From JABSQH01 sp039177505 (lineage in GTDB: Bacteria; Actinomycetota; Acidimicrobiia; Acidimicrobiales; Ilumatobacteraceae), in the NCBI GenBank assembly GCA_039177505.1, contig JBCDFR010000012.1, positions 1 through 64,000 of the forward strand: 64,000 nucleotides of DNA, read 5' to 3'. Below, in pieces: positions 50,476-59,591 of this stretch. How positions within the stretch are numbered: position 1 is the stretch's first letter; every line of letters begins with the position of its first letter. A program made the translations under genes and the position numbers. The notes under the pieces were generated by a model. The model saw only the letters and a program-made list of their open reading frames with translations, searched no databases and was not told the DNA's origin.

Positions 50476-51417
50476 ATGCACGGGGAGGCGAACGGAAAGG
50501 ACCAGCGAGTCGCCCGCGGCGTCGAGTACGCCGTCGCCGCCTATCTGCTGTGGGGCTTTCTCACGGTGTACTGGAAGCAACTCGATGGCTTCGATGCAGT
50601 CGAGTTGATCGCCTGGCGAATGGTGTGTGCATCGGTGGTGATGGCCGCGGTGGTCACCGTCCACGGTTCGTGGTCGACGATGCGCGCCGCGTTCTCGTCA
50701 CGGTCGACCCTGGTGCGTCTCGCGGCAGCAGCGGTTCTGCTGACGCTCAACTGGGGCAGCTACGTGTGGGCCGTGGTCAACGACCGCGTGATCGAGACCG
50801 CGCTGGGCTACTTCCTCGCGCCGCTCGGCACGATGGCCATCGGGGTCCTCGCGTTCGGCGAGACGCCAACGCGTGCGCAAAGAGCGGCATTCGTGTTGGC
50901 GTCGATCGCGGTGGTGGTGCTGACCGTGTCGTACGGGCGACCGCCGTGGGTCGCAGCGATCATCGCGATCACGTGGAGCGCGTACGGCGCGGCCAAACGC
51001 ACGACCTCGCTCGGGCCGGTGGAGAGCCTCGCCGGCGAGACGTTCGTCGTCCTCGTGCCGGCCACGGTCGGGATCATCGCGCTGTCCTCCAGCGCGACGA
51101 GCGTCGTGGCAACCGCGACGGCGACGGAGTGGCTGTTCGTTCTCGGCACGGGCGTGGTCACGGCGGTGCCGCTCATGTTGTTCGCTCGTGCCGCGCAGAC
51201 CGTGCCGTTCACGCTGCTCGGGCCGCTCAATCTTCTGGTGCCGGTGATCAACTTCGGTCTGGGATGGTGGTGGTACGGCGAGTCGATGCCCACCGATCGA
51301 GTTATGGGGTTCGCCTTTGTCTGGGCGGCGCTGTTCGTCGTGACATGGGACCAGCTGTCGGCGCGTCGTCGAGTGGCCCCGGCCGGCGCCACAGCCAGAG
51401 GTACCGTCGGCGTGTGA
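50476..51417 (+). CDS. rarD: RarD-type EamA-family transporter
   Basis: The 313-residue, ten-span membrane protein starts 'GVEYAVAAYLLWGFLTVYWK', continues with 'LIAWRMVCASVVMAAV', 'LNWGSYVWAVVNDRVIETALGYF' in two spans, and ends 'GFAFVWAALFVVTWDQ'. The RarD subgroup of drug/metabolite transporters probably exports an amino-acid-like compound; the ligand is unknown. ATG 50476 is fixed by its -10 element. It is divergent from the mutase and overlaps the next lipoprotein by 4 nt. Confidence 0.88.
   Translation: MHGEANGKDQRVARGVEYAVAAYLLWGFLTVYWKQLDGFDAVELIAWRMVCASVVMAAVVTVHGSWSTMRAAFSSRSTLVRLAAAAVLLTLNWGSYVWAVVNDRVIETALGYFLAPLGTMAIGVLAFGETPTRAQRAAFVLASIAVVVLTVSYGRPPWVAAIIAITWSAYGAAKRTTSLGPVESLAGETFVVLVPATVGIIALSSSATSVVATATATEWLFVLGTGVVTAVPLMLFARAAQTVPFTLLGPLNLLVPVINFGLGWWWYGESMPTDRVMGFAFVWAALFVVTWDQLSARRRVAPAGATARGTVGV
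51402..51407 (+). promoter_or_regulatory. -10 element TACCGT inside the end of rarD
   Basis: It lies 6 nt before GTG 51414. It would give the lipoprotein its own leaderless transcript besides read-through from rarD. Confidence 0.45.
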
Positions 51418-51761
51418 ACCACCGCGCCGTCGGCCTCCCGCTCGCACTCGTCGCCAGCGCCGCGCTCCTCGCTGGCTGCTTCACCTCGACCGCAGACTTC
51501 CAGAACGACGCCGAGAGCTTCATCGAGAACGACCAGGGGCTGTCCACAGAGTTGGGCGGGATCGACTTCGTCTCCGCGACGTGCGAGGAACCCCCGAACC
51601 GAGATCCCGACACGACCTTCGAGTGCACGGGCACGACGTCAACCGATGAGGTGTGGGGATTCGAGATCGTCATCCTCGACAGAAACGAATACACGGTGAG
51701 CATCAGCTGCTTCGGGGACGTCTCGGACGATTGCGGCTCCGCGCTGGCCACCGAACCCTGA
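51414..51761 (+). CDS. Small lipoprotein
   Basis: The protein has 115 residues. The signal peptide ends 'ALLAGC' (lipobox, GCF). The mature domain of about 95 residues has three further Cys and the strands 'IDFVSATCEEPPNR' and 'TTFECTGTTSTDEVWGFEIV', a layout like the DUF4333 domain of actinobacterial lipoproteins, though I cannot confirm that. The start GTG overlaps the rarD stop. Its role on the outer membrane face is unknown. Confidence 0.7.
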   Translation: MNHRAVGLPLALVASAALLAGCFTSTADFQNDAESFIENDQGLSTELGGIDFVSATCEEPPNRDPDTTFECTGTTSTDEVWGFEIVILDRNEYTVSISCFGDVSDDCGSALATEP

Positions 51762-51848
51762 GCTCGTCTGGCGCGGAGTTGACGGGGATCTCACGCGCCG
51801 CTGACGGTGACCTGCAAGAGTGACGAGGTCCAACACTAGGGAGGAACC

Positions 51849-52331
51849 ATGAAAACGAAGTTCTTGGCGATCGCGGCCGCAAGTGCACTGGTGCTGGCCG
51901 CGTGCGGCGACGATGACGACAGCGGCAGCAGCGCCGACCTGTCGGGTAACCAGCAGACAGCGGCCGACGCAGCGATCGATGCTGCCGCACAGGGCAACGT
52001 CGAACTCGATCGAAGCTGCGTCGAGGAGATCGCCGGACAGCTGTCCGACGACGATGCTGCCGCGATCGCCGCTTCCGGCGGCGGCGACGCCGAGCTCAGC
52101 GAGGAAGGCGCCACCCTGAGCATCGAGCTGCTGAACTGTGCCAACGCCGACGCCATCGCCGATACCTTCATCGAAGGGCTCGAGGAGTCGGGCACTCCCT
52201 TCGACGAGGACTGCGTGCGCGAAGGCCTGGAGGCCTTCGATGTCTCCGAGATCGCGGCTGCCGGCCAAACCGGCGACATCCCCGACGATCTGGTCACCGG
52301 CCTGATCGACTGCTTCGAACTCGGCGGCTGA
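51849..52331 (+). CDS. Acidic lipoprotein of unknown function
   Basis: The protein has 160 residues. 'KTKFLAIAAASALVLAACGDDDD' begins with a clear lipobox 'LAAC'. The mature protein is strongly acidic with four spaced Cys ('RSCVEEIAGQLSDDDAAAIA', 'LLNCANADAIADTFIEGL', 'DEDCVREGLEAF', 'LIDCFELGG'), suggesting two small helical repeats held by disulfides. A strong GGGAGGA ribosome site lies 4 nt upstream. A strong terminator follows 60 nt downstream. It is a monocistronic, probably abundant envelope protein. Confidence 0.75.
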   Translation: MKTKFLAIAAASALVLAACGDDDDSGSSADLSGNQQTAADAAIDAAAQGNVELDRSCVEEIAGQLSDDDAAAIAASGGGDAELSEEGATLSIELLNCANADAIADTFIEGLEESGTPFDEDCVREGLEAFDVSEIAAAGQTGDIPDDLVTGLIDCFELGG

Positions 52332-52393
52332 CACCTCGATCGGCAACGGCGCCTCGGCGCCGCGGGCGGCATGAACGCTTCCCACACGCGAGC

Positions 52394-52436
52394 GGGCCCG
52401 CTCACCTCACGAGGTGAGCGGGCCCGGATCGTTTTT
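52394..52436 (+). terminator. Intrinsic terminator
   Basis: GGGCCCGCTCACCT and AGGTGAGCGGGCCC form a perfect 14-bp stem around CACG. GGATCG and then five T follow on the plus strand, ending the acidic lipoprotein transcript. It also separates it from the convergent liv operon. Confidence 0.92.
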
Positions 52437-52470
52437 GCGTCGTGCCGGTGCCTACCGACACGACGTTGGA

Positions 52471-53964
52471 TCAGCTGCCGGAGTAGATCCCGAGCGAACC
52501 TTCCAGGTTGATGATGTCGCCCTCCTCGACGAACGTCTGATCGGCTTCGCTCCACACGAGGATCTGTGCTCCCTCACCGATGTAACCGTCTTCGCCGTTC
52601 ATGCGATAGGTCAGCCCGTCACGCAACAGGTTGCTGACGTGATTGATGTTGCGAGCAGCGTTGATGATCGTCTCCCGGGTGAGCTCACCAGCGTCGGCGG
52701 CTTGCTGGATGGCGTACACCGTCAGCTCCATCGACTCCCAACCAGCCACGGCGATGCCACCCGGGTCAGCGTCGGAACCCGTTGCGGCGAACGCCTCGAG
52801 GTAGGCGATGGCGCCCGGATCGTTGGCCGCGGTGTCGGGGTTGTTGACGTCTTTCAGGTTGTTCGACGTGAAGACGCCGTCGGCGCCGCCATTGTCGACC
52901 GGCCCGTAGAAGATCGGGTTGGCGCAGGTGGCGGTCTGGTACACGGCCGGATCGAACTCGGGGTTCGCCGCCTTGGCGTTGCCGAGCTCGAGCATGAAGG
53001 CCGTGCACTGGCCACCCAGCGGAATCGCCAAGATGGCGTCGGGGTTGGCCTCGACGAGGTTGGTCATCTGACCGCTCGGCGAACCCGAGTCGGTTGGGTC
53101 GATGACTTCCTCGGCGACGATGTCGAGCCCGAGTTCGTCGGCTGCGACGTTGAAGGCGTTGACGTAGCTCTGACCGAACTCGTTGTTCACGTAGAACAGC
53201 CCGACCGTCGAACCCTCGCCGAGGTTGTCGACGATCCAGTTTGCCCAGACGGCCGACTCGATGTCGTAGGCCACCAGCAGACCGGTGGTCCAGGGGAACT
53301 CGTCGACTGCGCCCCAGTTGGGGGCACCGGTCGACGCCCACAACTGCGGGACGCACTGAGCGTTGAGGTCGGCCTGAATGGCCAGGTTGTTAGGCGTACC
53401 GATCACACCGCCGAGCACGGCGACCTCGTCGTCGAAGACGAGTTCGTCAGAGTTGGCCTTCGTGAGGTCGGCGGTGTACTGGTCGTCCTTGACGATCAGT
53501 TCGAGCTCCTGACCGTTCACACCACCGAACTCGGAGTTGTAGTAGTCGATGTACGCCTGCTGGCCGGAGCCGAAGGGCGCGAACAACACCGCCGGCCCGC
53601 CCGACAGCGGGATCGACGTGCCGATCTTGATGGTGCCGTCGATCGTTGCTGTCGCCGCGTCGGGGTCCTCACACACCGACGTGTCGACGGCGAACGACGC
53701 AGCTTCGGCGACCGCTTCCTCGTCGTCGGCGGAGCCGTCGTCTTCGGACATGTCGTCATCTTCGGACATGTCGTCGGCTTCGCTGGTCTCGGTCGTCTCC
53801 TCGTCCGACATCTCGTCGGCTTCGCTGGTCTCGGTCGTCTCTTCCGCAGCGGTCGTCTCCGACACTTCGGTCGTGTCGCTCGAGCCTCCGTCGTCGTCGC
53901 CACAGGCGGCGATGACGAGGGCGCTCGCCGCGGCGAGGGCAAAGAGCTTCTTGCTTCTGCGCAT
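52471..53964 (-). CDS. livK: Branched-chain amino-acid-type ABC substrate-binding lipoprotein
   Basis: The protein has 497 residues. The lipobox is 'VIAAC', followed by a long acidic spacer (about 24-95) with repeated 'ETTETSEAD' and 'MSEDD' units. The periplasmic-binding domain, type I, starts 'TIKIGTSIPLSGGPA' and shows 'AYIDYYNSEFGGVNGQELEL' in two elements, 'AVLGGVIGTPNNLAIQ', 'VGLFYVNNEFGQSYV' and 'GWESMELTVYAIQQA'. The ligand may be an amino acid, amide or urea. It is last in the operon, 47 nt after livM. Confidence 0.9.
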   Translation of the reverse strand: MRRSKKLFALAAASALVIAACGDDDGGSSDTTEVSETTAAEETTETSEADEMSDEETTETSEADDMSEDDDMSEDDGSADDEEAVAEAASFAVDTSVCEDPDAATATIDGTIKIGTSIPLSGGPAVLFAPFGSGQQAYIDYYNSEFGGVNGQELELIVKDDQYTADLTKANSDELVFDDEVAVLGGVIGTPNNLAIQADLNAQCVPQLWASTGAPNWGAVDEFPWTTGLLVAYDIESAVWANWIVDNLGEGSTVGLFYVNNEFGQSYVNAFNVAADELGLDIVAEEVIDPTDSGSPSGQMTNLVEANPDAILAIPLGGQCTAFMLELGNAKAANPEFDPAVYQTATCANPIFYGPVDNGGADGVFTSNNLKDVNNPDTAANDPGAIAYLEAFAATGSDADPGGIAVAGWESMELTVYAIQQAADAGELTRETIINAARNINHVSNLLRDGLTYRMNGEDGYIGEGAQILVWSEADQTFVEEGDIINLEGSLGIYSGS

Positions 53965-54011
53965 GTTTGAGGTTCCCCCTTGATAGTTGCGCTGTATTCG
54001 ATTGAACACGC

Positions 54012-55256
54012 TCAGCTGTCCGACGCGGGTGCGTCGGAATCGGCAGCCTCAGCGGCTGCCCCGCTCACCGTAGCGTCGGCGACACCATCGGTCACAGCTC
54101 CATCCGCAGACACGTCGCCGCTCGCCATCGGCTCACCGGCCGTTGCGGCAGGAACCGAGATCTTCGGAATGACGACTGCCAGTCGGGCCCGCCAGGTCTT
54201 GAGCGTGCCGACGGCGCCCAGCGGGACGAAGCGGGCAAACAGGATCAGCATCACACCAAAGACGACACCGCCGAGCCCGTCGAGTTGAGTCGAGCCGTCG
54301 ATCAGCCAGCCGAGCAGCCAGCTGTCGGCAGGGGCCTCGCCGACAGATCGGGCGTAGTCGTTGACGAAGACGTAGAACAACGCACCGATGAGGGGGCCCC
54401 AGTTCTGCGCCGCTCCACCGACGATGAGTGCGACGAGCAGCGTCACCGAGCCGAACAGACCGAAGATCGGGATGTCGGCTTCGACCAGCCCGAGCTTGAG
54501 TCCGAACAGCGACCCGGCGACCCCAGCGATGGCGGCCGAGATTCCGAACACGACGGTCTTGGTCTTGGCCAGGTTGACGCCCATCACCGCGGCTGCCGTC
54601 TCGTTGTCGCGAGTAGCGATCATCGATCGACCGATGCGGCTGCGAAGTAGTCCCGCCGAGAGGATCGACGCGACGATCAGAATCACGAGCGCCAGCCAGA
54701 AGAACCAGGTGACGAGATCGGCACGCCCCTCGAGGCCCGTCCAACTCGGCGGGAGGTAGTTCAGGTTCTTCAACCCGGTCGCGCCGCCCGTGACGCCGGC
54801 GAACTCCTCGTACTTGAAGAACGCCCGCACCGCCTCGGTGAACACCAAGGTGACCAACGCGAGATAGATGCCTTTCAGCCGCAGCGCTGGGATACCGACG
54901 ACCACACCGACGACGAAGCAAACGAGGGCGGCGGCAATCAACGTCCAGCCAGGCGTCCACACGTTCGACTCGAGGAACGGGGTCCAGATTTTTCCGCTGA
55001 CCAGCATCGCCGAAACGAACGCACCGATCGCGAAGAACCCGGCGTGTCCTAGCGACAGCTGGCCGGTGTACCCGGTGATCAGGTTCAGGCCGGTGACGGC
55101 GATGGCGATGATCAGCGCATCGGTCAGCAGGCCCAGACCCGAGCGGGTCCACTCGGTCACCGCTCGATAGAGGAACAGCCCGAACGCACCGAACAACAAC
55201 ACACGTCCGAGCCAATGCAGCCACGAACCCTTGTCGACTCTGATCGGCAAGTCCAT
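54012..55256 (-). CDS. livM: Branched-chain amino-acid ABC permease LivM
   Basis: The 414-residue permease has about ten spans. 'LNLITGYTGQLSLGHAGFF' is the classic LivM motif, with 'GIPALRLKGIYLALVTL', 'GRSMIATRDNETAAAVMGV' (coupling loop) and 'ALIVGGAAQNWGPLIGALF'. A 60-residue C-terminal extension rich in Ala, Asp and Ser is unusual. ATG 55256 shares TGATG with the livH stop; GTG 55259 is possible. Confidence 0.92.
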   Translation of the reverse strand: MDLPIRVDKGSWLHWLGRVLLFGAFGLFLYRAVTEWTRSGLGLLTDALIIAIAVTGLNLITGYTGQLSLGHAGFFAIGAFVSAMLVSGKIWTPFLESNVWTPGWTLIAAALVCFVVGVVVGIPALRLKGIYLALVTLVFTEAVRAFFKYEEFAGVTGGATGLKNLNYLPPSWTGLEGRADLVTWFFWLALVILIVASILSAGLLRSRIGRSMIATRDNETAAAVMGVNLAKTKTVVFGISAAIAGVAGSLFGLKLGLVEADIPIFGLFGSVTLLVALIVGGAAQNWGPLIGALFYVFVNDYARSVGEAPADSWLLGWLIDGSTQLDGLGGVVFGVMLILFARFVPLGAVGTLKTWRARLAVVIPKISVPAATAGEPMASGDVSADGAVTDGVADATVSGAAAEAADSDAPASDS

Positions 55257-56146
55257 CACACGCGCTCCACACGTTCGGTGCCGAACAATCCGGCCGGCCG
55301 CAACAGCAGCACCGCCAGCAGGATCACGAGCATCACCGGGAACAACATGTCGGCGCCGAGGAAATCGACGTAACCGACGATGACCGCTTCGGTGACGCCG
55401 ATCAACAACCCGCCGACCACGGCGCCGAGCGGCGAGTCGAGACCACCGAGCACCGCGGCCACCGAAGCCAGCAGGAACGGACTGAGCATCAGCGTGCCGG
55501 TGAGTCCCGCCGATGGTGCCAGCATCGCTGCGGCGAGCACGCCGATCGCTCCGGCCAAGCCCCAGCCGAGCAGCAAGATGCCGCCGACACGGATCCCGAC
55601 GAGGTTCGACGACTCCTGATTGTTAGCGACAGCGCGCATGGCGAGGCCGACCTTGGTCTTGTTGAACAGCAGCCACAGAAGAAACACGACCACGGCGAGC
55701 ATCGCCAGGATGCCCAAGCGAGCGATGCGCAGCGGGGCGCCGAATACCGTGACGAAGTCATCGGCGTCGTCGGGGAACACGCTCGGCAGACCGCGGGCGT
55801 CGACGCCCCAGATCATCGCCGTCAATTGATTGACGGCCAAGAAGACGCCGATCAAGGCCACGATCACCGCCCCCGGGTTGCGTACCTCGATCGGACGCAC
55901 AACAACTCGCTCGACGCCGGCGGAGATCACGAATCCGACCACCATGGCGACACCGATCGAGATCCACACGGGCCATCCACTGAGCGTCAGGGTCGACACG
56001 ACGAACGCGCCGAAGGTGCCGATCTCGCCCTGGGCGAAGTTGAGCTGTCCGGTCGACCGGAAGATGACGACCAGCGCGAGCGCAAGGAGCGAGTAGATGG
56101 CCCCGTCGGCTAGGCCGTTGACCATCCGTTCGATGAACAGCGACAT
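55256..56146 (-). CDS. livH: Branched-chain amino-acid ABC permease LivH
   Basis: The 296-residue permease starts 'ERMVNGLADGAIYSLLALAL', with 'STGQLNFAQGEIGTFGAF', 'GLAMRAVANNQESSNLVGI' (coupling loop) and 'AVLGGLDSPLGAVVGGLLIG'. It forms the channel with livM. It overlaps livF by TGATG, so translation is coupled. Confidence 0.93.
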   Translation of the reverse strand: MSLFIERMVNGLADGAIYSLLALALVVIFRSTGQLNFAQGEIGTFGAFVVSTLTLSGWPVWISIGVAMVVGFVISAGVERVVVRPIEVRNPGAVIVALIGVFLAVNQLTAMIWGVDARGLPSVFPDDADDFVTVFGAPLRIARLGILAMLAVVVFLLWLLFNKTKVGLAMRAVANNQESSNLVGIRVGGILLLGWGLAGAIGVLAAAMLAPSAGLTGTLMLSPFLLASVAAVLGGLDSPLGAVVGGLLIGVTEAVIVGYVDFLGADMLFPVMLVILLAVLLLRPAGLFGTERVERV

Positions 56147-56865
56147 CAGCTGACCACCCCGAGGTAGGCCTCTTTGATCGTGTCGTCGGCGAGCAACTCG
56201 TCACCGGTGCCGGTGGCGACGATGTCGCCCGTCTCGAGCACGTACGCACGGTCGGCGAGCTCGAGCGAGAGTCCGGCGTTCTGCTCGACGATCAAGAGAG
56301 ACATTCCCAGTTCGTCGCGGAGGTCTCCGAGCACGCGAAACAGCTCCTGCGTGATGATCGGTGCAAGGCCAAGGCTCGGCTCGTCGCACAACAACAGCTT
56401 GGGCCGGTTCATCATCGCCCGGGCGATGGCCAACATTTGTTGCTCACCGCCCGACAACGACCCCGCCTTCTGATCCTTGCGCTCGGCCAGGCGCGGAAAC
56501 ACCCCGTACCACCGATCGAGGTCGTCGCCGACCGCTTCACCCTTCAGCGTGTACGCCCCTGCGAGCAGGTTGTCCTCGACTGACAGGTCGGTGAACGTGC
56601 CGCGACCCTGCGGCACTTGCGACACGCCAGCGCGCAGCACGGCGTCGGGCTTCATGCCGCCGATCGAGCGGCCACCGAACGTGACCGTCCCACTGCGCGA
56701 GATCATGCCCGACAGCGCCCGCATCGTGGTCGTCTTGCCGGCACCGTTGGCGCCGAGAATCACCACGATCTCGCCATCGGCAACCGAGAAGTCGAGGCCA
56801 TGGAGCACCTCGATCGGTCCGTATCCGGCGGTGAGACCGGTGACGTCGAGGAGTGCATCACTCAT
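56146..56865 (-). CDS. livF: Branched-chain amino-acid ABC ATPase LivF
   Basis: The 239-residue ATPase has Walker A 'GANGAGKTT', Q-loop 'VPQGRGTF', signature 'LSGGEQQMLAIARAM', Walker B 'LLLCDEPSLGLAP' and switch region 'LIVEQNAGLSL', where LivF proteins carry EQN instead of H. The compact size without extra domains and 'EAYLGV' at the end are typical. It starts as ATGA on the livG stop. Confidence 0.93.
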   Translation of the reverse strand: MSDALLDVTGLTAGYGPIEVLHGLDFSVADGEIVVILGANGAGKTTTMRALSGMISRSGTVTFGGRSIGGMKPDAVLRAGVSQVPQGRGTFTDLSVEDNLLAGAYTLKGEAVGDDLDRWYGVFPRLAERKDQKAGSLSGGEQQMLAIARAMMNRPKLLLCDEPSLGLAPIITQELFRVLGDLRDELGMSLLIVEQNAGLSLELADRAYVLETGDIVATGTGDELLADDTIKEAYLGVVS

Positions 56866-57623
56866 GCCGATGTCCCCAGATACGCCTCGATCACCTTCGG
56901 ATCGCTCTGTACTTCGGCGGGCAGCCCCTCGGAGATCTTCCGGCCGAACTCCATCGCAACGACACGATCGGAGATACCCATCACCATCCCCATGTGATGC
57001 TCGACCAACAGCACGGTCAGGCCGTACTGGTCGCGGATCTGCTTGATCGTCTGGCCGAGTTCGTCGACCTCTCGGTGGGTCAGACCTGACGCCGGTTCGT
57101 CGAGCAACAGCAGCTTGGGGTGCGAGGCCAGCGCTCGTGCGAGTTCGAGCCGCTTGAGGGTGCCGAACGGCAGCCCGGCGGCCGGGCGAAAGGCGAGTTC
57201 GGCGAGACCCAACGAGTAGAGGATCCCGAACGCATCTTCGGCGAGCGCCTTTTCTTCCTTGCTGGCACCGATGCGCAGCATTGCCTGCGGGTATCCGACC
57301 TTGCCGAGGTGATGCGCGCCGGTCATCGTGTTCTGCAGCAGCGTCATCGTCGGGAACAGCGCGAGGTTCTGGAACGTCCTGGCGATGCCTTTGCCGGCGA
57401 TGCCGTGGGCGGGAACGTCCAACAGGTTCTCCCCGTCGAAGGTCAACAATCCGCCGGTCGGGTCGTAGATACGGCTGACGACGTTGAACATCGTCGTCTT
57501 GCCGGCGCCGTTCGGTCCGATCAGTCCGAGGATCTCACCCTCTTCGATCTCGAACGACAACCCGTCGAGGGCGACGATTCCGCCGAAGGTGACCGTGATG
57601 TCCTGCACCTCCAGTAATGCCAC
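56862..57623 (-). CDS. livG: Branched-chain amino-acid ABC ATPase LivG
   Basis: The 253-residue ATPase has 'TVTFGGIVALDGLSFEI', Walker A 'GPNGAGKTT', 'GIARTFQNLALFPTMTLLQN' around the Q-loop, signature-like 'FGTLKRLELARALA' (usual YGxQRRLE), Walker B 'LLLLDEPASGLT' and switch 'LLVEHHMG'. GTG 57623 has GGGGAG 7 nt upstream and starts at 'ALLEVQDITV'; ATG 57638 would add five residues. It is the first gene of livGFHMK. Confidence 0.92.
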   Translation of the reverse strand: MALLEVQDITVTFGGIVALDGLSFEIEEGEILGLIGPNGAGKTTMFNVVSRIYDPTGGLLTFDGENLLDVPAHGIAGKGIARTFQNLALFPTMTLLQNTMTGAHHLGKVGYPQAMLRIGASKEEKALAEDAFGILYSLGLAELAFRPAAGLPFGTLKRLELARALASHPKLLLLDEPASGLTHREVDELGQTIKQIRDQYGLTVLLVEHHMGMVMGISDRVVAMEFGRKISEGLPAEVQSDPKVIEAYLGTSA

Positions 57624-57763
57624 GCGCGAACTCCCCATTGTTGATCCACTGATTAACGCCCACCGTGGCGGCGGCGAGGCGTGCGGTCGATGACCGTAGC
57701 AGTGTGAGCACGATGGGCCCGTAATTCATCCGCTCGCGCGGCCACCGCGACCTCGACGACCAA

Positions 57764-57769
57764 TAGGCT
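57764..57769 (+). promoter_or_regulatory. -10 element TAGGCT, leaderless start
   Basis: It lies 7 nt before GTG 57777. Confidence 0.55.
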
Positions 57770-57776
57770 CGCCACG

Positions 57777-59414
57777 GTGCGCCCCCGAGCACTGATCGCC
57801 CCCGTCGTGCTTGCGCTGCTCGCAGGAGCGTGTTCGGTCGCCAGTTCGGTCGCTACCGAGCGGGCTGACCAGGTCGGCGCAAGCCCGCCGATCGACCAAT
57901 CCGCCGGTCAGCCCGATCAGTCGGCGCCGCCGGCGTCGAGTGCGCCGGTCGACGAACCGACCACGCCTGCTGACGAGCCGACGAGCGCACCGACGACCGA
58001 TGTCTTGGAGCCAAACGCGACGGCCCCGCCGACGACCGAGGCGCCCTCCGATCCGCCAACGACGGGCCCACCGACGGCGTCGGTACCCCAGCTCGAGACC
58101 GACCCCACCCTGATCGACTTCGGAGAGGGCACCCCGCCGCTTGCCTGGGACGACTTCTTGCTCGCCGTGATGACCGATCTCGAAGCGTGGTGGTCGGTGG
58201 AGTACCCAGCGATCTACGGCGATCCACACCGCTCACTCGAAGGTGGTGTGTTCGCTGCGCACCCCCAGCGCATCGACCCGATTCCTGGCTGCGGCGAACC
58301 CGAAACGAGCTACGACGACGTGCAACAGTTCGTTGCGTTCTATTGCGGGGCAGGCGACTTCGTCGTCTACGACAGCGGTCCCGCCAGCTTGCTCACCGAG
58401 CTCGCGGACGAGTTCGGGCCGAGCACCATCGGCATCGTGTTGGCGCACGAGTACGGCCATGCGATTCAGCTTCGATCTGGGGCGCTGAACCGGCCGTTGG
58501 CCACGATCCGGACCGAACAGCAGGCCGACTGCTTCGCCGGCGCCTGGTCCGCCCGAGCGTTCCGAGGAGAGGCGACCACGCTCGCGTTCAGCGATGCCGA
58601 CGTGCGCGCCGGGCTGGTCGCAATGACCCGCGTCGCCGATCCGGTCGGCCTCGACCAGCTGTCGAATGGGGGTCATGGCTCGGCGTTCGATCGCGTCGGT
58701 GCCTTCCAGGTCGGGTTCCTCGAGGGACCCGCCCGCTGTGCGGAGATCCTCGACGCGCCGCTGCCGCTCGTGCCGAACGAGTTCCGCTCGTTCGACGACC
58801 TCGAGACCGGCGGCAACGCCCCGCTCGGATTCGAAGACGGGGAGTTGCTCTCGTTCCTTCCCCAGGACCTCAACCTCTACTGGGACGTAGAGCTCGATGA
58901 GCAGATCTTCGGTTTCAACGGCTTGACCCTCGAGGCTGCGTCGGTCGAAGACGAGATCGACTGTCTGGCGCCGAGTGGCGACTTCGGTCGCGGCGCGGTG
59001 CTGTGCCGCCAAACGTCGACCGTGTGGCTCAATCTTCCACTCGCGGAGCAGCGCTTTGCCCAGCTCGGCGACTTCGCCGTCGGGTACGTGCTCGGCGTTG
59101 CCTGGGCTGAGGCGGTGCAGCAGGCGCTCGGCAGCGAGCTCACCGGCGAGACCCGCGAACTCGCCAACGACTGTCTGGCGGGCGCGTGGGTGCAGACGGT
59201 GATCCCCTCCGACGACGGGGGCTTGCCCCAGCCGCGCGTCGAGGAGCGGGTCGCATCGGTGTCGCCCGGCGATCTCGACGAGGCGATCCAGACCGTGCTC
59301 TTGATCGGCGACCTCGGCGAGGACGAGAACGTGATCGGCAGTGCCTTCGAGAAGATCGATTCGTTCCGCTCGGGCGTGCTCGACGGCCTCGACACCTGCC
59401 TCGCCCGCCTGTAG
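57777..59414 (+). CDS. Zinc metallopeptidase-like lipoprotein with decayed second domain
   Basis: The protein has 545 residues. The signal ends 'LLAGACS' and a Pro/Thr/Asp-rich linker runs to about 105. The first domain has HEYGH (residues 224-228) and 'EQQADCFAGAW' (from 247), the zinc site of the neutral metallopeptidase (YpfJ-like) family. The second half repeats the layout: 'FAVGYVLGVAWAEAVQQAL' near 441 and 'ELANDCLAGAWVQTV' near 461 align with those motifs, but the HExxH histidines are gone. Activity probably lies in the first domain only, and the second may be structural. It acts on the outer face of the membrane. Confidence 0.82.
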   Translation: MRPRALIAPVVLALLAGACSVASSVATERADQVGASPPIDQSAGQPDQSAPPASSAPVDEPTTPADEPTSAPTTDVLEPNATAPPTTEAPSDPPTTGPPTASVPQLETDPTLIDFGEGTPPLAWDDFLLAVMTDLEAWWSVEYPAIYGDPHRSLEGGVFAAHPQRIDPIPGCGEPETSYDDVQQFVAFYCGAGDFVVYDSGPASLLTELADEFGPSTIGIVLAHEYGHAIQLRSGALNRPLATIRTEQQADCFAGAWSARAFRGEATTLAFSDADVRAGLVAMTRVADPVGLDQLSNGGHGSAFDRVGAFQVGFLEGPARCAEILDAPLPLVPNEFRSFDDLETGGNAPLGFEDGELLSFLPQDLNLYWDVELDEQIFGFNGLTLEAASVEDEIDCLAPSGDFGRGAVLCRQTSTVWLNLPLAEQRFAQLGDFAVGYVLGVAWAEAVQQALGSELTGETRELANDCLAGAWVQTVIPSDDGGLPQPRVEERVASVSPGDLDEAIQTVLLIGDLGEDENVIGSAFEKIDSFRSGVLDGLDTCLARL

Positions 59415-59419
59415 GCGTG

Positions 59420-59447
59420 ACATCGTCTCTGAGACGACGCGTTACAG
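59420..59447 (+). repeat. 28-nt direct repeat with palindromic core, copy 1
   Basis: TCGTCTC-T-GAGACGA lies within a 28-nt block that recurs at 59934 with one mismatch, in the same orientation and 514 bp apart. It starts 6 nt after the metallopeptidase stop. Confidence 0.75.
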
Positions 59448-59591
59448 GTCGGCCACGATCTGCTGCACGATTGCGGCGAGCTTGCAGGTACCGACAGTCC
59501 GAGCAGACTTGCCAAGTCCGCACCCGACAGATCTCGCATCCCGGCGGTGGCGATGAGTCGCCCGTCGAGACGCCGAGAGTTAGTCCCACCG

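Noticed and set aside
52414..53970. A 518-codon plus-strand frame over the livK gene
   Set aside because: livK has a lipobox, binding-protein motifs and operon context; the opposite frame is Val/Asp/Arg-rich with no motif.
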